Of a DNA stretch of 64,000 nucleotides, positions 1-9,180 are shown piece by piece (the stretch's first letter is position 1; each line of letters begins with the position of its first letter). The notes under the pieces were generated by a model. It was not told the origin of the DNA, searched no databases, and was given only the letters and a program-made list of their open reading frames with translations. The DNA is from Pseudomonas fluorescens HK44 (GTDB lineage Bacteria; Pseudomonadota; Gammaproteobacteria; Pseudomonadales; Pseudomonadaceae). Location: contig NZ_AFOY02000015.1 of assembly GCF_000217955.3 (NCBI RefSeq), positions 620,001 through 684,000 on the forward strand. Direction: 5' to 3'. Made by a program: the position numbers and the translations under genes.

Positions 1-671
1 GGGCGTGTGAGGGAATGGGCATCGGTCTGGTAGTGCAGGGTGGTGAATTGATCGGCCAACGCCTTGAGTTGCAGTGCCCGTTCGACGTCGAGCGAGTCGT
101 CAGGCTTGAGCAGTTCAGCGTAATCGGTGGGGCAGATCGGGAAGTGGTGCGCATGGTGTTCGACATGGAAACTGCCCCGCCTCGGATCGAAGTGCAGCGT
201 CAGCGTGCCGTCCTGCAGGGCGCTGCCGTAATCGCTGCCCAGAAACGGCAGCAACAGCTGGCCTTCGAGCAGTGGGTCAGGCGAATGCCATTGAATGTCG
301 AAAAATTCACCGTAGGGACTCAGTCGCCCCCATTCCAGCAAATCCAGCCACCAGGGATTGTCGGCGCCACCCACGGCCATGTGGTTGGACACGATGTCCA
401 GAATCAGCCCCATGTTATGTGCCCGCAGCGCACTGACCAGTCGCCGCAGGGCTGCCTCGCCGCCCAGCTCGGGGTTGACCCGGCTCGGGTCGACCACGTC
501 GTAGCCGTGCATCGACCCGGCCCGCGCACTCAACAGCGGCGAGGCATAGAGGTGGCTGACGCCTAAACCGCAGAAATACGGCACCAGCGGCACGGCGTCA
601 TCCAGGGTGAACCCCTGATGAAACTGTATGCGTAACGTCGCCCGTACCGGCGAGCTTTGCATCTCGCTCAT
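1..671 (-). CDS. treY: Malto-oligosyltrehalose synthase TreY, 3' end outside the window
   Basis: TreY isomerises the reducing-end alpha-1,4 bond of a maltodextrin to alpha,alpha-1,1, giving maltooligosyl-trehalose for TreZ in the cytoplasm. Only the N-terminal 223 codons are present. They show the GH13 start of the family: LYASPLLSARAGSMHGYD near residues 41-58, where the substrate-binding loop begins, and the first GH13 conserved region LDIVSNHM. The ATG at 671 overlaps the malQ stop as ATGA, so the start is secure and translation is probably coupled. Family members are over 900 residues, so most of the gene lies to the left. Family assignment is firm; completeness cannot be judged. Confidence 0.93.
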   Translation of the reverse strand, partial: MSEMQSSPVRATLRIQFHQGFTLDDAVPLVPYFCGLGVSHLYASPLLSARAGSMHGYDVVDPSRVNPELGGEAALRRLVSALRAHNMGLILDIVSNHMAVGGADNPWWLDLLEWGRLSPYGEFFDIQWHSPDPLLEGQLLLPFLGSDYGSALQDGTLTLHFDPRRGSFHVEHHAHHFPICPTDYAELLKPDDSLDVERALQLKALADQFTTLHYQTDAHSLTR

Positions 672-2749
672 CGATCACGCTCGGCCGCCTGAAGGCGCGC
701 GCAGGCGAGCATCTCCAGGCGCCGCGCGGCATCCACATCGTCGAGCAGCGCTTCGCTTGCAGCGGACAGGCGTCGACGCCAGTTCGGATGACTGTCGGTG
801 GTGCCGGGGAGGTTGGCCTGCTCGTCAATGCCCAGCGCATCTTCCAGTGGCAGCAACACCAAGGGGGCGCGGGTGTGACCCAGGAAACGCACGCTGGCGT
901 CGAGCACCTGGTCGGTTTCGTGGGTCTCTTCGCGGAAATTTTGCGGGTCCTGACTCAAGGCCCGACGCAAACCTTCGCGTTCGCGCTGACGGTGTTCGCG
1001 CCATTGTTGTTCACCGTGGCTGTCGACCAGCCCCAACCGGACGCTCCATTCGATGTCGCGACCATGCCACCAACCGTTGAGCGTCGGCAGGTCATGAGTG
1101 CTGGTGGTAGCCAGTGCGTTGTCCGGCCAGTCGAGAATCGGTTTGAAGTGTGCCCCGTGGTCCTGCTCGAACAGCAGTACGCGCATACCCAGGATCGAGC
1201 GGGCGATGAGTTTGTCGCGCAGGCCATCGGGCACGGTGCCGAGGTCTTCGCCGAGCACGATCGCCTGATGTCGATGGGACTCCAGCGTTACCAAACGCAG
1301 CAGGTCGTCCACCGGGTAATACAGATACGCGCCGTCACTCGGCGGTGCACCAAGGGGAATCACCCACAATCGCTGCAGACCCATGACATGGTCGATGCGC
1401 AAACCACCGGTATGGGCAAAATTGGCCCGCAGCATTTCAATGAACGCGCGAAAACCGTTGCGTATCAGCCCTTCGGGGGAAAACGCAGAAATCCCCCAGC
1501 CTTGACCCGTGCGGTTGAGAATGTCCGGGGGGGCGCCGACGGTGAGGGCCGCGAGCAATTCGTCCTGACGACTCCAGGCCTGGCTGCCACCGCCATCTGC
1601 CCCGACAGCCAGGTCGGCGATCAAACCGATGCCCATGCCACTGCTACGCGCAACGGTTTGTGCGCGTTGCAAGCTGCGAGCGATCAACCATTGGCAAAAG
1701 GCATAGAAGCCGATGCGGTGGGCATTTTTCTCGGCAAATATCGCCAGTTCGGCACTGCGCGGGTCGCGCCAGTGTTCAGGCCACTGGCGCCAGTCGAGGC
1801 TTTCGCCAAGGGCGGCACAGGCTTCCTGAAGCGCCTCGAAACGGCAGTGGTTTTCCAGGGCCTCGCCACCGCTTTGGCGATAGCTGCTGAAGTCCGCGTG
1901 CAAGGGATGATCACCCTGGGAGAACCCCTCATACAGCGCTTGCAACAATTGCTGTTTGGCTTTGGCAGCGGCTGGCCAGTCAGTCAGCGGTTGCGCTTCC
2001 AGGTGTTTGAGTTCGTCGGCCAATTCAGTGGCATCGATGGCCAGGCGCAGGGCGCGTTCACCGAGAATTTCCCCGGGTGAGGCGTACAGGCTGTTGAGAA
2101 ACAAACGGCTGGAAGGCGAGTAAGGGCTGTAGCGTTGCGTGTCGTTGCTGAACATCGCGTGCAACGGGCTGATCGCTAACGCATCGGCGCCGCGTTCACC
2201 GGCAACCCGGGCGAGGTTTTCCAGCGCCTGCAGGTCACCGAAGCCGCCGTCGCCGGGGCGCCGCAGTGAATACAACTGGACACTCAGGCCCCAGGCCCGG
2301 GGTATCGGGTTGTCAACGGCGGCGGCCACGCTATGGCACTGCAAGGGGGCGACGGCGAGTGTGAAGCGTTGGCCGGCGATGCGAACGTCCTGATAGCCGA
2401 CCGGGATCAACCCCGGCAGAATCGCTTCGTCATCGAGTTTCAAGTGGAGGATCGCGCCGTCTTCCAAGTGAATCTCGCAGGGTGTTTCAGGGGCAAAGTG
2501 ACGCGAGAGGTCAAGCCCGGCACCAACGTCAACCGTCATCAATGGCGGCAAGCGTTTGTTTTGTTGGTTCTGTTGCAGTTCCTGCAGGCTGGCGTCGATT
2601 TCCTGAGTGCTACCGGCCGGGTGGCCGAGCCCGGCGAGGATCGCTCGCAATGCCGCCGGAGCAACTTTTTGTGGCCGGTCGTTGGCGTCGATCCAGTCAA
2701 CCGCCAGGCCGGCCCGGCTGGCGAGGATTTCCAGTTGCGTATCGCTCAT
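668..2749 (-). CDS. malQ: 4-alpha-glucanotransferase (amylomaltase)
   Basis: MalQ moves alpha-1,4-glucan segments between maltodextrins and releases glucose, so it recycles the short chains left by glycogen and trehalose metabolism. The protein is 693 residues, the length usual for the long proteobacterial type with an N-terminal extension. GH77 signatures are visible: SVQLYSLRRPGDGGFGD, then GLRIDHVMGLQRLW with the nucleophile Asp, then LGEDLGTVP with the acid/base Glu, then TSTHDLPTL. The frame is open for 70 codons upstream. I place the start at ATG 2749 because it overlaps the treZ stop as ATGA and MSDTQLE is a normal MalQ N-terminus. It is coupled at both ends to treZ and treY. Confidence 0.95.
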   Translation of the reverse strand: MSDTQLEILASRAGLAVDWIDANDRPQKVAPAALRAILAGLGHPAGSTQEIDASLQELQQNQQNKRLPPLMTVDVGAGLDLSRHFAPETPCEIHLEDGAILHLKLDDEAILPGLIPVGYQDVRIAGQRFTLAVAPLQCHSVAAAVDNPIPRAWGLSVQLYSLRRPGDGGFGDLQALENLARVAGERGADALAISPLHAMFSNDTQRYSPYSPSSRLFLNSLYASPGEILGERALRLAIDATELADELKHLEAQPLTDWPAAAKAKQQLLQALYEGFSQGDHPLHADFSSYRQSGGEALENHCRFEALQEACAALGESLDWRQWPEHWRDPRSAELAIFAEKNAHRIGFYAFCQWLIARSLQRAQTVARSSGMGIGLIADLAVGADGGGSQAWSRQDELLAALTVGAPPDILNRTGQGWGISAFSPEGLIRNGFRAFIEMLRANFAHTGGLRIDHVMGLQRLWVIPLGAPPSDGAYLYYPVDDLLRLVTLESHRHQAIVLGEDLGTVPDGLRDKLIARSILGMRVLLFEQDHGAHFKPILDWPDNALATTSTHDLPTLNGWWHGRDIEWSVRLGLVDSHGEQQWREHRQREREGLRRALSQDPQNFREETHETDQVLDASVRFLGHTRAPLVLLPLEDALGIDEQANLPGTTDSHPNWRRRLSAASEALLDDVDAARRLEMLACARLQAAERDR

Positions 2750-4551
2750 GGGCGCTCTCCAGTGGCGGGTGGCAAGGGTGTGGCTGCCGTCAGGCTGACC
2801 AGCGCGCAGCAGGGGGCAAGGGTGCCTTGTTGCAGGTGTTCGAAAGACTGCTGCGGGTACTCGAACAACAGCCGGGAGTGGGGTTGTGGTACATGGGACA
2901 CAGGCTCCGCGCTGAGGTTGAGGTCGATGCACAGCAGGCTGCCATCGCCCATGTGCCAACGTGCACTCACCGCGCCTGTCGCCAGCACCGTGGCGCCCAG
3001 CGCGTGAGCGCCCGGCAGGCGCGGGATGATTTCTCGATGGCGGATCAGCAGCAATTGTCGATAGAGCGTCAGGGTCGCGTGCTGTGTTACCGGCCCGGAT
3101 GACGTCAGTGTCGGACGCGATGCCGTGAACGTGTGCAAAGCATTCGGGTCGGGAATCCGCTCGCGGGTGTGCGGATCGGCAAAGGCGCTGAACGCCGCGA
3201 ACTCATTGCGTCGACCTTCTCGCACCTGCCTGGCCAACATTCCATGGTGGCTGGTAAAAAACAGAAACGGCTCGTCAGCGGCGTATTCGTCGCCCATGAA
3301 CAGCAACGGGATCATCGGTGACAACAACAGAAGAACCGTCGCCGCATGCAACGCCTGAGGTGCAGTCAACTGGTGAAGACGCTCGCCGAAGGCACGGTTG
3401 CCGATCTGGTCATGGTTTTGCAGAAACAGCACGAAGGCGCTGGGCGGCAAATGCCCACTGAGTTCGCCTCGGGCACGGCCATGGCGATTGGTATGGCCCT
3501 GATAGGCGAAGCCCTGGCTCAGGCAGCGTGCCAGTTTTTCGCTGGGGCCCTCGGCAAAGTCAGCGTAATAAGCCTCGGTTTCTCCGGTCAGCAGTACGTG
3601 CAGCGCGTTGTGCCCATCGTCGTTCCACTGCGCATCGAAGCCTTGCTCCAGCAGGCTGGCCTGGTTGTGCTCGTTTTCCAGGGTGAGCCAGACATGGCGG
3701 GGTGGATCGATGTGCTCGCGCACGGTTGCCGCCAGCTCCTGAAGGAAATCCGGGTCTTCGATGGCGTGTACCGCATCCAGACGCAAACCGTCGAAACGGT
3801 ACTCAAGGAGCCACATCAGGGCGTTGTCGATAAAGAAGTCGCGCACCTCGCGACGGCGGAAGTCGATGGCCGCGCCCCAAGGCGTGTGCAGGTCTTCGCG
3901 GAAAAAGCCCCTGGCATAGTGATGCAGGTCATTGCCGTCGGGGCCGAAATGGTTGTAAACCACGTCGATGATCACCGCCAGCCCCAGACCGTGGGCGCTA
4001 TCGATCAGGTGCTTGAGCGCATCAGGCGTGCCATATGACGACTGGGGCGCATAGGGCAGTACGCCGTCGTAGCCCCAGTTACGCTCGCCGGGAAACTGTG
4101 CAAGGGGCATCAGTTCGATCGCGGTAACGCCCAGTTCGGCCAGCCGCGGCAGGTGCTTTTCGACCTCGGCAAAACCGCCCAGCACACCCACATGCAGTTC
4201 GTAGATCACCGCTTCATGCCAGGGGCGACCTTGCCAGAAACAGTGCCGCCAATGGTAAGCGTGCGGGTCAACCACCACGCTGGGTGATGCAAGGCTGCCG
4301 GCTTGCGCCCGGGACGCGGGGTCCGGCACGTCCCGTTCGCCGTCGATGTTGTAGCGATAGCGAGTGCCGGCCGGGCAACGGGTCTCAAGCACGAACCAGC
4401 CGTCCTCCTGGGGCGGCATCGGCAGTGATTGCCCGTCTTCAAGCTCGACACTTACATAAAACGCATCTGGGGCCCACAGGGCGAAACGGGTGTGTTCGGC
4501 ATCCAGCATGACGGCGCCGTGGGGCCAGGTTTCCAGAGTCCGTAACGGCAT
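2746..4551 (-). CDS. treZ: Malto-oligosyltrehalose trehalohydrolase
   Basis: TreZ cleaves maltooligosyl-trehalose next to the terminal trehalose and releases free trehalose, a compatible solute. The 601-residue protein has an N-terminal E-set domain followed by a GH13 barrel. Visible catalytic positions are Asp259 in FDGLRLDAVH, Glu292 in LENEHNQ and Asp381 in QNHDQIGNR. These fit TreZ rather than GlgB, which the DHxQxGNR context and the length also disfavour. It begins 13 bases after the glgA stop and overlaps malQ by four bases. With TreY it forms the TreY-TreZ route from glycogen to trehalose. No damage is visible. Confidence 0.95.
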   Translation of the reverse strand: MPLRTLETWPHGAVMLDAEHTRFALWAPDAFYVSVELEDGQSLPMPPQEDGWFVLETRCPAGTRYRYNIDGERDVPDPASRAQAGSLASPSVVVDPHAYHWRHCFWQGRPWHEAVIYELHVGVLGGFAEVEKHLPRLAELGVTAIELMPLAQFPGERNWGYDGVLPYAPQSSYGTPDALKHLIDSAHGLGLAVIIDVVYNHFGPDGNDLHHYARGFFREDLHTPWGAAIDFRRREVRDFFIDNALMWLLEYRFDGLRLDAVHAIEDPDFLQELAATVREHIDPPRHVWLTLENEHNQASLLEQGFDAQWNDDGHNALHVLLTGETEAYYADFAEGPSEKLARCLSQGFAYQGHTNRHGRARGELSGHLPPSAFVLFLQNHDQIGNRAFGERLHQLTAPQALHAATVLLLLSPMIPLLFMGDEYAADEPFLFFTSHHGMLARQVREGRRNEFAAFSAFADPHTRERIPDPNALHTFTASRPTLTSSGPVTQHATLTLYRQLLLIRHREIIPRLPGAHALGATVLATGAVSARWHMGDGSLLCIDLNLSAEPVSHVPQPHSRLLFEYPQQSFEHLQQGTLAPCCALVSLTAATPLPPATGERP

Positions 4552-4564
4552 TCAAGAATCCCTC

Positions 4565-6133
4565 TCACTGCTTGACCGACTGACCCAACGCCTTGGCGAC
4601 CAGTTGTTCATAGAGTTCAGCGTAGGGTTCGACCGCTTTGCACCAATTGAACGGTGCGGCCATGGCCCGGCAACGCATCGCGTTCAACAGGGGCGGGTGG
4701 GCGAACACCTTGAACGCCCGGCTCAAGGCTTCTTCGTAGCTGGCAACAGTCGACTCATCGAAGAGAAAACCGGTTACGCCATTGTCGATGGTGTCGGCCA
4801 GACCGCCGGTGTTGCGCGCGACCGGCAACGAGCCGAAACGCTGCGCATACATCTGGCTCAAGCCGCATGGTTCATAGCGTGAAGGCATCAACAGGAAATC
4901 ACTGCCGGCGAACATCCGCCGCGCATCGGTTTCGTTAAAGCCGATGCGCACACCGATCTGCCCTGGGAAACGCAGCGCGAGGGCGCGCATGGCTTGTTCT
5001 TCTTCCGGCTCGCCACGGCCGATGATCGCGATCTGCCCGCCCGAAGAGACGATGAACTCGGACACGGCTTCAGTCAGGTCCAGGCCTTTTTGGTAGACCA
5101 GGCGCGAAACCACGGCGAACAGCGGACCCTTGGAGTCCTTCAGGTCGAACAGTTTGCGCACGTGGGCAGCGTTCACTGCTTTACCGTCCCAATCGCCGAT
5201 GCTGAACGGGCAAAACAGGTGGGGATCGGTCGCTGCGTCCCAGCTTTCGTCGATGCCATTCGGGATGCCGCTGAGCAGGCCTTGCTGGGTCTTGCTGGCG
5301 AGGAAACCGTCGAGACCGCAGCCGAAGGCCGGGGTAGTGATTTCCTGGGCGTAGGTCGCGCTGACGGTGGTGATATGGCTCGAATAGGCCATGCCTGCCT
5401 TGAGAAACGACAGTTTGCCGTAGAACTCCATGCCTTCCTGTTGCAGGGCATGTTCGGGAATACCCAGTTCGGGGCAAGAGGCGAGGCTGACCACGCCTTG
5501 ATAAGCCAGGTTATGAATGGTGAACAGGGTCGGAGTGCGCTGACCACGCCAGTGCATGTAGGCCGGGGCCAAGCCTGCTGGCCAGTCATGGGCGTGCACC
5601 AGTTCCGGGCACCAGTGAATGTGTGCCAGGTTGGCGGCGATGTCGGCGGCAGCCAGGCCCAGACGGGCAAAACGAATATGGTTGTCCGGCCAGTCGCGGC
5701 CATTATTGGCGCCGTAGGGCGAGCCCTCGCGTTCGTATAGTTCGGGGCAGATCAGGACGTAGATGACCAGCCCGTCGGGCATGTCCATGCGGCCGATTTT
5801 GCAGGGTGGCAAGGCGGCGTGTCCGCCCAGTTCGCCGATGATGTGGATCGGGTTTTCGCTGTGCATCACTTGCGGATAACCGGGGATCAATACCCGAACA
5901 TCGTGCAATTGGGCCATGGCTCGGGGCAATGCGGCAGAAACGTCACCCAGGCCACCGGTCTTCACCAGATCGGCGATTTCCGAGGTCACAAACAACACTT
6001 TCTTCTTGTTTGGATTCTGACGTGGTGCGGGCAGTACCGTTTTCGCACCCGGGGCAAGAACCGACATCGAAGTCGGTTCGCCGATTTGCGGGTGAGAACG
6101 CTCTCCCTGGATTTCTAAAGCGGCACTGTTCAT
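4565..6133 (-). CDS. glgA: Glycogen synthase (ADP-glucose dependent)
   Basis: GlgA transfers glucose from ADP-glucose to the non-reducing end of an alpha-1,4-glucan. The GT5 motif KTGGLGDV lies at residues 58-65 and binds the donor nucleotide sugar; the C-terminal GT-B domain carries SRYEPCGLSQM, the usual EPCGLxQ acceptor/donor motif. The 522-residue length is about 45 residues more than E. coli GlgA because of an N-terminal extension (residues 1-43) before KKVLFVTSE; an internal Met at residue 23 is an alternative start. It is the first gene of the leftward glgA-treZ-malQ-treY operon, so the promoter should lie in 6134-6670. Confidence 0.95.
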   Translation of the reverse strand: MNSAALEIQGERSHPQIGEPTSMSVLAPGAKTVLPAPRQNPNKKKVLFVTSEIADLVKTGGLGDVSAALPRAMAQLHDVRVLIPGYPQVMHSENPIHIIGELGGHAALPPCKIGRMDMPDGLVIYVLICPELYEREGSPYGANNGRDWPDNHIRFARLGLAAADIAANLAHIHWCPELVHAHDWPAGLAPAYMHWRGQRTPTLFTIHNLAYQGVVSLASCPELGIPEHALQQEGMEFYGKLSFLKAGMAYSSHITTVSATYAQEITTPAFGCGLDGFLASKTQQGLLSGIPNGIDESWDAATDPHLFCPFSIGDWDGKAVNAAHVRKLFDLKDSKGPLFAVVSRLVYQKGLDLTEAVSEFIVSSGGQIAIIGRGEPEEEQAMRALALRFPGQIGVRIGFNETDARRMFAGSDFLLMPSRYEPCGLSQMYAQRFGSLPVARNTGGLADTIDNGVTGFLFDESTVASYEEALSRAFKVFAHPPLLNAMRCRAMAAPFNWCKAVEPYAELYEQLVAKALGQSVKQ

Positions 6134-6670
6134 GTGTTTCTCCCGTTTTATTGATCTGTTTCAGGCATATCTCACCCGTGATGCAAGTGGCCAGTGACTG
6201 TGGCCGGGCGCAAAAGCGCCACGCAAGGAACAGCAAGCGCTGATCGATGCGCCGAATCTCAAAGGCTGTAGTGGTCGTTGCAAGGATTGCACCAGTCGCT
6301 GCGGCCCCACCTTTAACCTGACCCGTTGCTTCGGCAGAAAGTTTCGGGCTTTTCCCCACAAAATGACCGGCCGGTTTCCAGTCACGAAATGGAGTCTAGG
6401 TCAGAACTTAGAGCGGAGTGTGTGACGATTTGAAATTGTTCGACAATCGGTCTGACATCGCGATTTTCGGGCCCCATGAGCCGCACCTGCACCGACGAAG
6501 TGCAGTTTTTTTTGCCGCCGTGGCACAAAAAGGGGGAGAGGGTTGCCAGAGAGTGGGGCGAGGCAAAGCGCTGTCCGCACCCTATTGGTGCGAACAACTT
6601 GCAGAAGAAGACACCAACAGCTGCTACGAATTGTGTGTCGGGACAGCGGTTACGGGATTGGCGGTGTGGC
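6134..6670. other. Non-coding stretch upstream of glgA
   Basis: These 537 bases separate glgA from the dehydrogenase remnant. I see no convincing gene in any frame: short open frames exist but lack ribosome-binding sites and protein-like composition. The glgA promoter is expected here. No clear sigma-70 hexamers or strong terminator stood out by eye. Confidence 0.5.
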
Positions 6671-7056
6671 CTAATTCAACATCCGAATCGAATGGCCGGT
6701 TGTCCAGGCTTGAATATCTTCAATCATCTGTGAAAAAAACAGCCGGTAGTTCTGCTCACTGACATAGCCGACATGCGGTGTGGCCAGTACGTTGGGCAAT
6801 GTCCGAAACGGATGGTCGGCGGCTAATGGCTCGCGCTCGAAGACATCCAGCGCTGCGCCCTTCAGGCGGTTCTGTTCAAGGGCGTGGATCAATAATGCGG
6901 CTTCATCGACGATCGGTCCGCGCGCGGTATTGATCAGCAGCGCGGAGGGTTTCATCCAGCCGAGTGCCTGTTCATCGACCAGGCCCCGGCTGCGCTCGCT
7001 GAGCACCAGGTGGATCGACAGCACATCGGCTTGCTCGAAGGGGGCGCACCCAACGT
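6671..7056 (-). pseudogene. 3' remnant of a D-isomer 2-hydroxyacid dehydrogenase
   Basis: The frame ending at the TAG at 6671 encodes about 128 C-terminal residues of an NAD-dependent D-2-hydroxyacid dehydrogenase: DVLSIHLVLSERSRGLV, then MKPSALLINTARGPIVDE with the conserved NTARG loop, then LPNVLATPHVGYVSE with the catalytic His. Full proteins have about 315 residues; the N-terminal catalytic half and the GxGxxG nucleotide-binding motif are missing. Homology stops where the sequence becomes the 3' end of the yqaA-like gene at about 7057, which looks like a deletion joint. The remnant has no start codon or promoter of its own. Confidence 0.8.
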
Positions 7057-7491
7057 TCAAGGCATCCAGCCCAGTGTCGCCAATGCCAGCACACCATAAC
7101 GCGCACCTTTGGCGAAGGTCACGATCAGCAAAAAACGCCCCAGGGGTTCTCGCATCACGCCGGCCACCAGTGTCAGTGGGTCGCCAACGATCGGCACCCA
7201 GCTCAGCAGCAATGACCAATGGCCATAGCGTTGATAGTGAGTGCGGGCCTTTTCCAGATGATCAGGGCTGACCGGAAACCAGCGACGCTCCCTGAAACGC
7301 TCGATGCCGCGTCCCAGCCACCCGTTCAGCAACGAACCCAGCACGTTGCCGAACGTGGCGACGGCGAGCAGTAACCACAACCCATGCTCGCTGTTGAGCA
7401 GCAACCCCACCAACACCGCCTCGGACTGCAACGGTAACAATGTCGCGGCACCGAATGCCGCGAAGAACATCCCGAGATAGCCAAAGAGCAT
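7057..7491 (-). CDS. YqaA/DedA-like small membrane protein
   Basis: A 144-residue hydrophobic protein of the YqaA family (related to the DedA/VTT superfamily). Typical parts are the N-terminal segment FGAATLLPLQSEAVLVGLL and the central SWVPIVGDPLTLVAGVMREP, where the conserved GDP and G-x-x-R positions sit. About four membrane segments are predicted by eye. Its function is not established in most bacteria; membrane homeostasis or lipid transport is suspected for the superfamily. The ATG at 7491 shares one base with the TAA of the DUF411 gene, so the two genes form an operon. It appears intact, although a deletion joint touches its 3' end. Confidence 0.8.
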   Translation of the reverse strand: MLFGYLGMFFAAFGAATLLPLQSEAVLVGLLLNSEHGLWLLLAVATFGNVLGSLLNGWLGRGIERFRERRWFPVSPDHLEKARTHYQRYGHWSLLLSWVPIVGDPLTLVAGVMREPLGRFLLIVTFAKGARYGVLALATLGWMP

Positions 7492-7934
7492 TACCGGGCC
7501 GGGTAGTCGGCGATCACTTTATCGGTGCCATTTTTAGTCAACCCAATGACCTGATAAGCATCGGCCATACCGTCCATTTCCATGCCTGGCGAGCCCATGG
7601 GCATACCTGGAGCGGCCACGCCGAGCAGGTCGGAGTGACTCAAGGCCAGTACCTGTTCGGCGGGAACATGGCCTTCGACGAACTTTCCGTTGATCACCGC
7701 GGTGTGGCACGAAGCCAGTCGCGGCGGGACGCCGAGGCGCTGCTTGACTTCGCTCATGTTGGTTTCAACATGATCGTTGACCTTGAAGCCATTGGCTTCC
7801 AGGTGTGCGATCCACTTTTTGCAGCAACCGCAATTGGCATCGCGGTGGACATCGATCGGAATCAGCTCGGCCGCCTGGGCGAGGGAGCTGATGAGCAGGG
7901 CGCCAAGGGCGGCCAGACGCAGTGTGGTTTTCAT
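7491..7934 (-). CDS. DUF411 periplasmic metal-binding-type protein
   Basis: A 147-residue exported protein of the DUF411 family, often found near copper-resistance genes. A clear signal peptide (MKTTLRLAALGALLISSLAQA) precedes a thioredoxin-like region with the motif DANCGCCKKWIAHLEANGF; the CxCC cysteines are the likely metal or redox site. A second conserved part is LASCHTAVINGKFVEGHVP. The C-terminal tail is Met-rich (GMPMGSPGMEMDGM), which suggests copper binding. It is the first gene of a two-gene unit with the yqaA-like gene. The specific metal is an inference. Confidence 0.85.
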   Translation of the reverse strand: MKTTLRLAALGALLISSLAQAAELIPIDVHRDANCGCCKKWIAHLEANGFKVNDHVETNMSEVKQRLGVPPRLASCHTAVINGKFVEGHVPAEQVLALSHSDLLGVAAPGMPMGSPGMEMDGMADAYQVIGLTKNGTDKVIADYPAR

Positions 7935-8051
7935 TGGTCATCTCTCGTTGATCATTTCTCGCAGCGTATTTTGACCATTTCTCCCGATGAAATAGGGCGC
8001 TTATGTTTCAAAGTTATACATGGATATCTCTTGACGACAGGTCTTGACGTT

Positions 8052-8078
8052 GATGCCCGCGCGAAACGCGCGGGCATC
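8052..8078. terminator. Perfect GC-rich hairpin
   Basis: Twelve-base-pair perfect stem (GATGCCCGCGCG with its complement) around an AAA loop. It lies downstream of the decayed aldo/keto reductase remnant, which runs toward it. A short frame tail (SSIMGRFRVK, stop at 8089) directly upstream may be the end of another lost gene. No long U-run follows, so it may be a weak terminator. Confidence 0.55.
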
Positions 8079-8177
8079 ATGGCCTGGCTCACTTGACCCT
8101 GAAGCGTCCCATGATCGAACTGACCCGAGGCAACAGGTCCGTCAGCGAAGGCGTGAACGGGCCTGTTGATGCCGGTG

Positions 8178-8588
8178 TTATCGATCGAGCATCTGCATGA
8201 CCGCCTGCGGGTAACGTAAGCCGTTCACCGCGTCATCCGGAAATATCGCCTCCAGTGCCGACAAGTCTTGCGGACTTAATACAACCTCCAGCGCGGCGAC
8301 ATTCTCCTCCAGGTACTTGCGTTGCTTGGTGCCCGGAATAGGGATCAGGTAATCACCCTGCGCCAATACCCAGGCCAAGGCCAGTTGCCCTGCGGTCACA
8401 CCTTTTTCTGCCGCCAGCGCTTGCACCTGCTGGACCAACTGCAAACGATGGCCACATCCGGATCGACGCGATGCTGGTAATACGTCCAGAGTATCCACGC
8501 CCAGACGTTTCAGCGTGCCGTCGATGGCGGCACGGATGTACTCCGGTCGGCCGTTGACTCCACGTGCGGTGGGGTTGGCCGGATCACC
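8178..8588 (-). pseudogene. Aldo/keto reductase remnant (5' truncated, internal deletion, frameshift)
   Basis: The minus strand reads DPANPTARGVNGRPEYIR then GTLKRLGVDTLD, both typical of AKR13-like aldo/keto reductases. A small frameshift follows: in another frame the next bases read YYQHRVDPDVAI. The original frame then resumes with LQLVQQVQALAAEKG, GQLALAWVLAQG, IPIPGTKQRKYLEENVAAL and ends at the TAA at 8178. About 130 residues between DPDVAI and LQLVQQ are absent, and everything before DPANP is absent because the sequence turns into the opposite-strand LysR remnant at about 8589. The gene cannot make a working enzyme. Confidence 0.85.
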
Positions 8589-8591
8589 AGC

Positions 8592-9170
8592 AAACGCCCG
8601 ATGATCGAGTTGGAAATTGGCTTGAACGATCGCCCGGTCGACCTGATTCGCGAGGGTGTCGATTGTGTGCTGCGCGGTGGCTCGTCTCTGGATGATTCGC
8701 TGGTAGCGCGACCTCTGGCGTTGCTCGATCAGGTCACCTGCGCCAGCCCCGGCTACTTGCAACGCCGGGGTATTGCGCATTGCCTGGAGGACCTGGCGGG
8801 GCATCAGATGATCGAGTATTTCTCCAGCACCACTGGCAAGCGTTTCGGGCTGGAATTTGAAATAGACGGACACGTGCACCCGGTGAACCTGCCCAAACAG
8901 GTGGCGGTCAACAGCGCTGATGGATACCTGGCCTGCTGTGAAGCGGGTTATGGGCTGGTCCAGACGCCGTACTATCACGTTGCACGGCAGCTGCGCGAGG
9001 GAACGTTGTGCGAGGTGTTAGAGCATCTGCCGCCGCCAGGGTTACCCTTGACGGCGCTCTATCCTCCACACCGCCAGTTGTCTCTGCGGGTGCGAGTGTT
9101 TGTCGACTGGCTGGTGCAGCTCTGCCTTCAGCCGGGTAACGGGCTGGTGCGCAGAGATTCAGGTAGATAG
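8592..9170 (+). pseudogene. LysR-type regulator remnant lacking the DNA-binding half
   Basis: The open frame encodes only the effector-binding domain of a LysR regulator: MIELEIGLNDRPVDLIREGVD, then VLRGG, then the second half ending with VFVDWLVQLCLQ. The helix-turn-helix and linker helix (about 100 residues) are missing. Homology begins at about 8592, exactly where the divergent aldo/keto reductase remnant begins on the other strand. The ATG at 8601 is internal to the domain and has no ribosome-binding site. The original pair was probably a regulator divergent from its target reductase. Confidence 0.85.
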
Positions 9171-9180
9171 TAATAAGCCA

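Noticed and set aside
788..2080. Long plus-strand open frame (430 codons) antisense to malQ
   Set aside because: It mirrors malQ codons in a high-GC gene, has no ribosome-binding site or family resemblance, and malQ is complete on the other strand.
6161..6385. Minus-strand open frame of 74 codons upstream of glgA
   Set aside because: No ribosome-binding site, no recognisable motif and low protein-likeness; treated as non-coding.
8089..8177. Chemoreceptor C-terminal remnant (SSIMGRFRVK)
   Set aside because: Only about 25 residues with weak resemblance; too short to assign to any family.
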